DNA of 6,201 bases, taken from positions 1-6,201 of the forward strand of contig LKMY01000113.1 in NCBI GenBank assembly GCA_001564205.1, written 5' to 3'. Positions 5,434 to 6,201 of this stretch are shown in pieces. Both the position numbers and the translations under genes were made by a program. Under the pieces are notes generated by a model. That model ran no database searches and had not been told where the DNA came from. It saw only the letters and a program-made list of their open reading frames with translations. Each line of letters begins with the position of its first letter. Within the stretch, counting starts at the first letter, position 1. Source of the stretch: Nanohaloarchaea archaeon PL-Br10_U2g5 (GTDB lineage: Archaea; Halobacteriota; Halobacteria; Halobacteriales; Haloferacaceae).

Positions 5434-6201
5434 TACTCGTCACCTCCGTGTCGCGCTTCGATCCGCCGGAGCGCCTCGATGGCCCGCCGCTCGCGGTCGG
5501 CAGTCGCGTCTTCGCCGCCGTATCGAACTCGCTCGAACACCGCGGTGAGGTCGTCAACGGGCTCCTCGTCGACGCCGGCGTCGATCGCCGCGGCCGCGAA
5601 CTCCGCGGGCGTCGACGACTCCGGTCGGTCGACATCGAGCACGGCGGTCATGTCGCGCCACGCGCGGTACACCTCGTTGTCGGCGTCCGACGACTCGATT
5701 CGATCGGCCGCCTCGCCGGCGGTTCGCCCGACTGCACCGAGGTCCGGTTTCGACTCGTCGTCCTCGTCGCCGGGGCCGTCGCCGCCGACCGCGTCCGCGT
5801 TATCGTCGCCGGCGGCCGCGAGGAGGACGACCAGGCTCGCGAGGAGCGCGGCGACCACGACGACCGCGAACAGGGCTTCGGGCGTCGCCACCGAACCGTC
5901 TCCGCCGCCCAGTCCCGAGCCGCCACCGCCGCCCTCGGGGAGGATCCCCTCGTCGCCGTCGCCGGCGCCGAACGCGACGTCGAACGCGGCGCCGAGCGGG
6001 CGACAGACGGAGACCAGCCACCACAGCATTCCGAGGGGGAGCCCGAGCGCCGTCGCCACGGTGATCGCCGCGAACCGAGAGTTCGTGTCCCGATAAGCGA
6101 GCGCGCCGATCCCGACGACGATCCCGGCGAAGAGGAGGAGTCCCGGCGGCTCTCGGAGTCCCTCGGCACAGATCGGTGGGGGCGTGACCGCGAACTCGCC
6201 G
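5433..6201 (-). CDS. DUF4129 domain membrane protein, N-terminus beyond the window
   Basis: The frame is open from the stop (TAG, 5435-5433) to the right edge, so only the last 255 residues are seen. An in-frame GTG at 6059 is probably not the start: the 47 residues before it form a plausible membrane segment (LLLFAGIVVGIGALAY) continuing a hydrophobic stretch. Numbering from the first visible codon, membrane segments lie near 19-35, 43-64 and 105-129. A Gly/Asp-rich loop (78-104) lies between the second and third. An acidic linker (131-152) leads to the DUF4129 region (about 175-248), marked by YRAWRDMTAVLDV, TPAEFAAAA and DLTAVFERVRYG. DUF4129 domains often sit at the C-terminus of transglutaminase-like membrane proteins and in MoxR/DUF58 operons. 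No transglutaminase residues are visible here, though they could lie upstream. Function unknown. Confidence 0.85.
   Translation of the reverse strand, partial: GEFAVTPPPICAEGLREPPGLLLFAGIVVGIGALAYRDTNSRFAAITVATALGLPLGMLWWLVSVCRPLGAAFDVAFGAGDGDEGILPEGGGGGSGLGGGDGSVATPEALFAVVVVAALLASLVVLLAAAGDDNADAVGGDGPGDEDDESKPDLGAVGRTAGEAADRIESSDADNEVYRAWRDMTAVLDVDRPESSTPAEFAAAAIDAGVDEEPVDDLTAVFERVRYGGEDATADRERRAIEALRRIEARHGGDE
5440..5447 (-). promoter_or_regulatory. Strong Shine-Dalgarno sequence for the two-TM protein gene
   Basis: The minus strand reads GGAGGTGA, an exact complement of the archaeal 16S rRNA 3' tail, six bases before the GTG at 5433. It lies inside the last codons of the DUF4129 gene. It is the best ribosome-binding site in the window, and it shows that this internal operon gene has its own initiation site despite overlapping the preceding stop. 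Confidence 0.75.

Noticed and set aside
4874..5635. Long minus-strand frame (253 codons) across the two-TM protein and DUF4129 genes
   Set aside because: It is composed almost wholly of Arg, Ser and Pro with no domain or membrane segment, as expected of a shadow frame in GC-rich DNA.

Overview
The window looks like chromosomal DNA from a halophilic archaeon (Haloarchaea; a Halorubrum/Haloferax-like relative is my guess). The signs are very high GC, acidic cytosolic proteins (MoxR, PyrE, KdgK), a serine tRNA with no encoded CCA, A/T-rich promoter boxes about 25 bases before start codons (leaderless genes), and a gene set that matches haloarchaeal families. No phage, insertion sequence or CRISPR array is visible.

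Layout. Positions 36-120 hold a tRNA-Ser(CGA) on the minus strand with its own promoter-like element; the first 35 bases show nothing recognisable. Next, on the plus strand, is a MoxR-family AAA+ ATPase (252-1214). It converges, with a 17-base gap, on pyrE (orotate phosphoribosyltransferase, minus). Behind pyrE lies a PfkB-family sugar kinase, most likely 2-keto-3-deoxygluconate kinase (kdgK, minus). A well-formed TATA element precedes kdgK and points at the ATG of a 25-residue upstream ORF, whose stop overlaps the kdgK GTG start. That small ORF is built largely from three copies of an 18-base tandem repeat.

From 2952 to the right edge is a tightly packed minus-strand operon. In transcription order it encodes a DUF4129 membrane protein (its N-terminus lies beyond the window), a two-TM Arg-rich protein, a DUF58 protein and a small multi-TM protein. 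Each junction overlaps by one to four bases (TAGTG, ATGA, GTGA), which suggests translational coupling. MoxR, DUF58 and DUF4129 proteins commonly occur together in bacteria and archaea, where MoxR ATPases are thought to act as chaperones for VWA/DUF58 partners at the membrane. Here moxR is probably the missing ATPase of that operon, separated from it by pyrE and kdgK and lying on the opposite strand.

pyrE (pyrimidine synthesis) and kdgK (semi-phosphorylative Entner-Doudoroff sugar breakdown) are metabolic genes with their own promoters and no evident link to the MoxR/DUF58 module. The module itself is a conserved but poorly understood membrane system, and it is the closest thing here to an undescribed one. 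The kdgK leader ORF is the most unexpected local structure.
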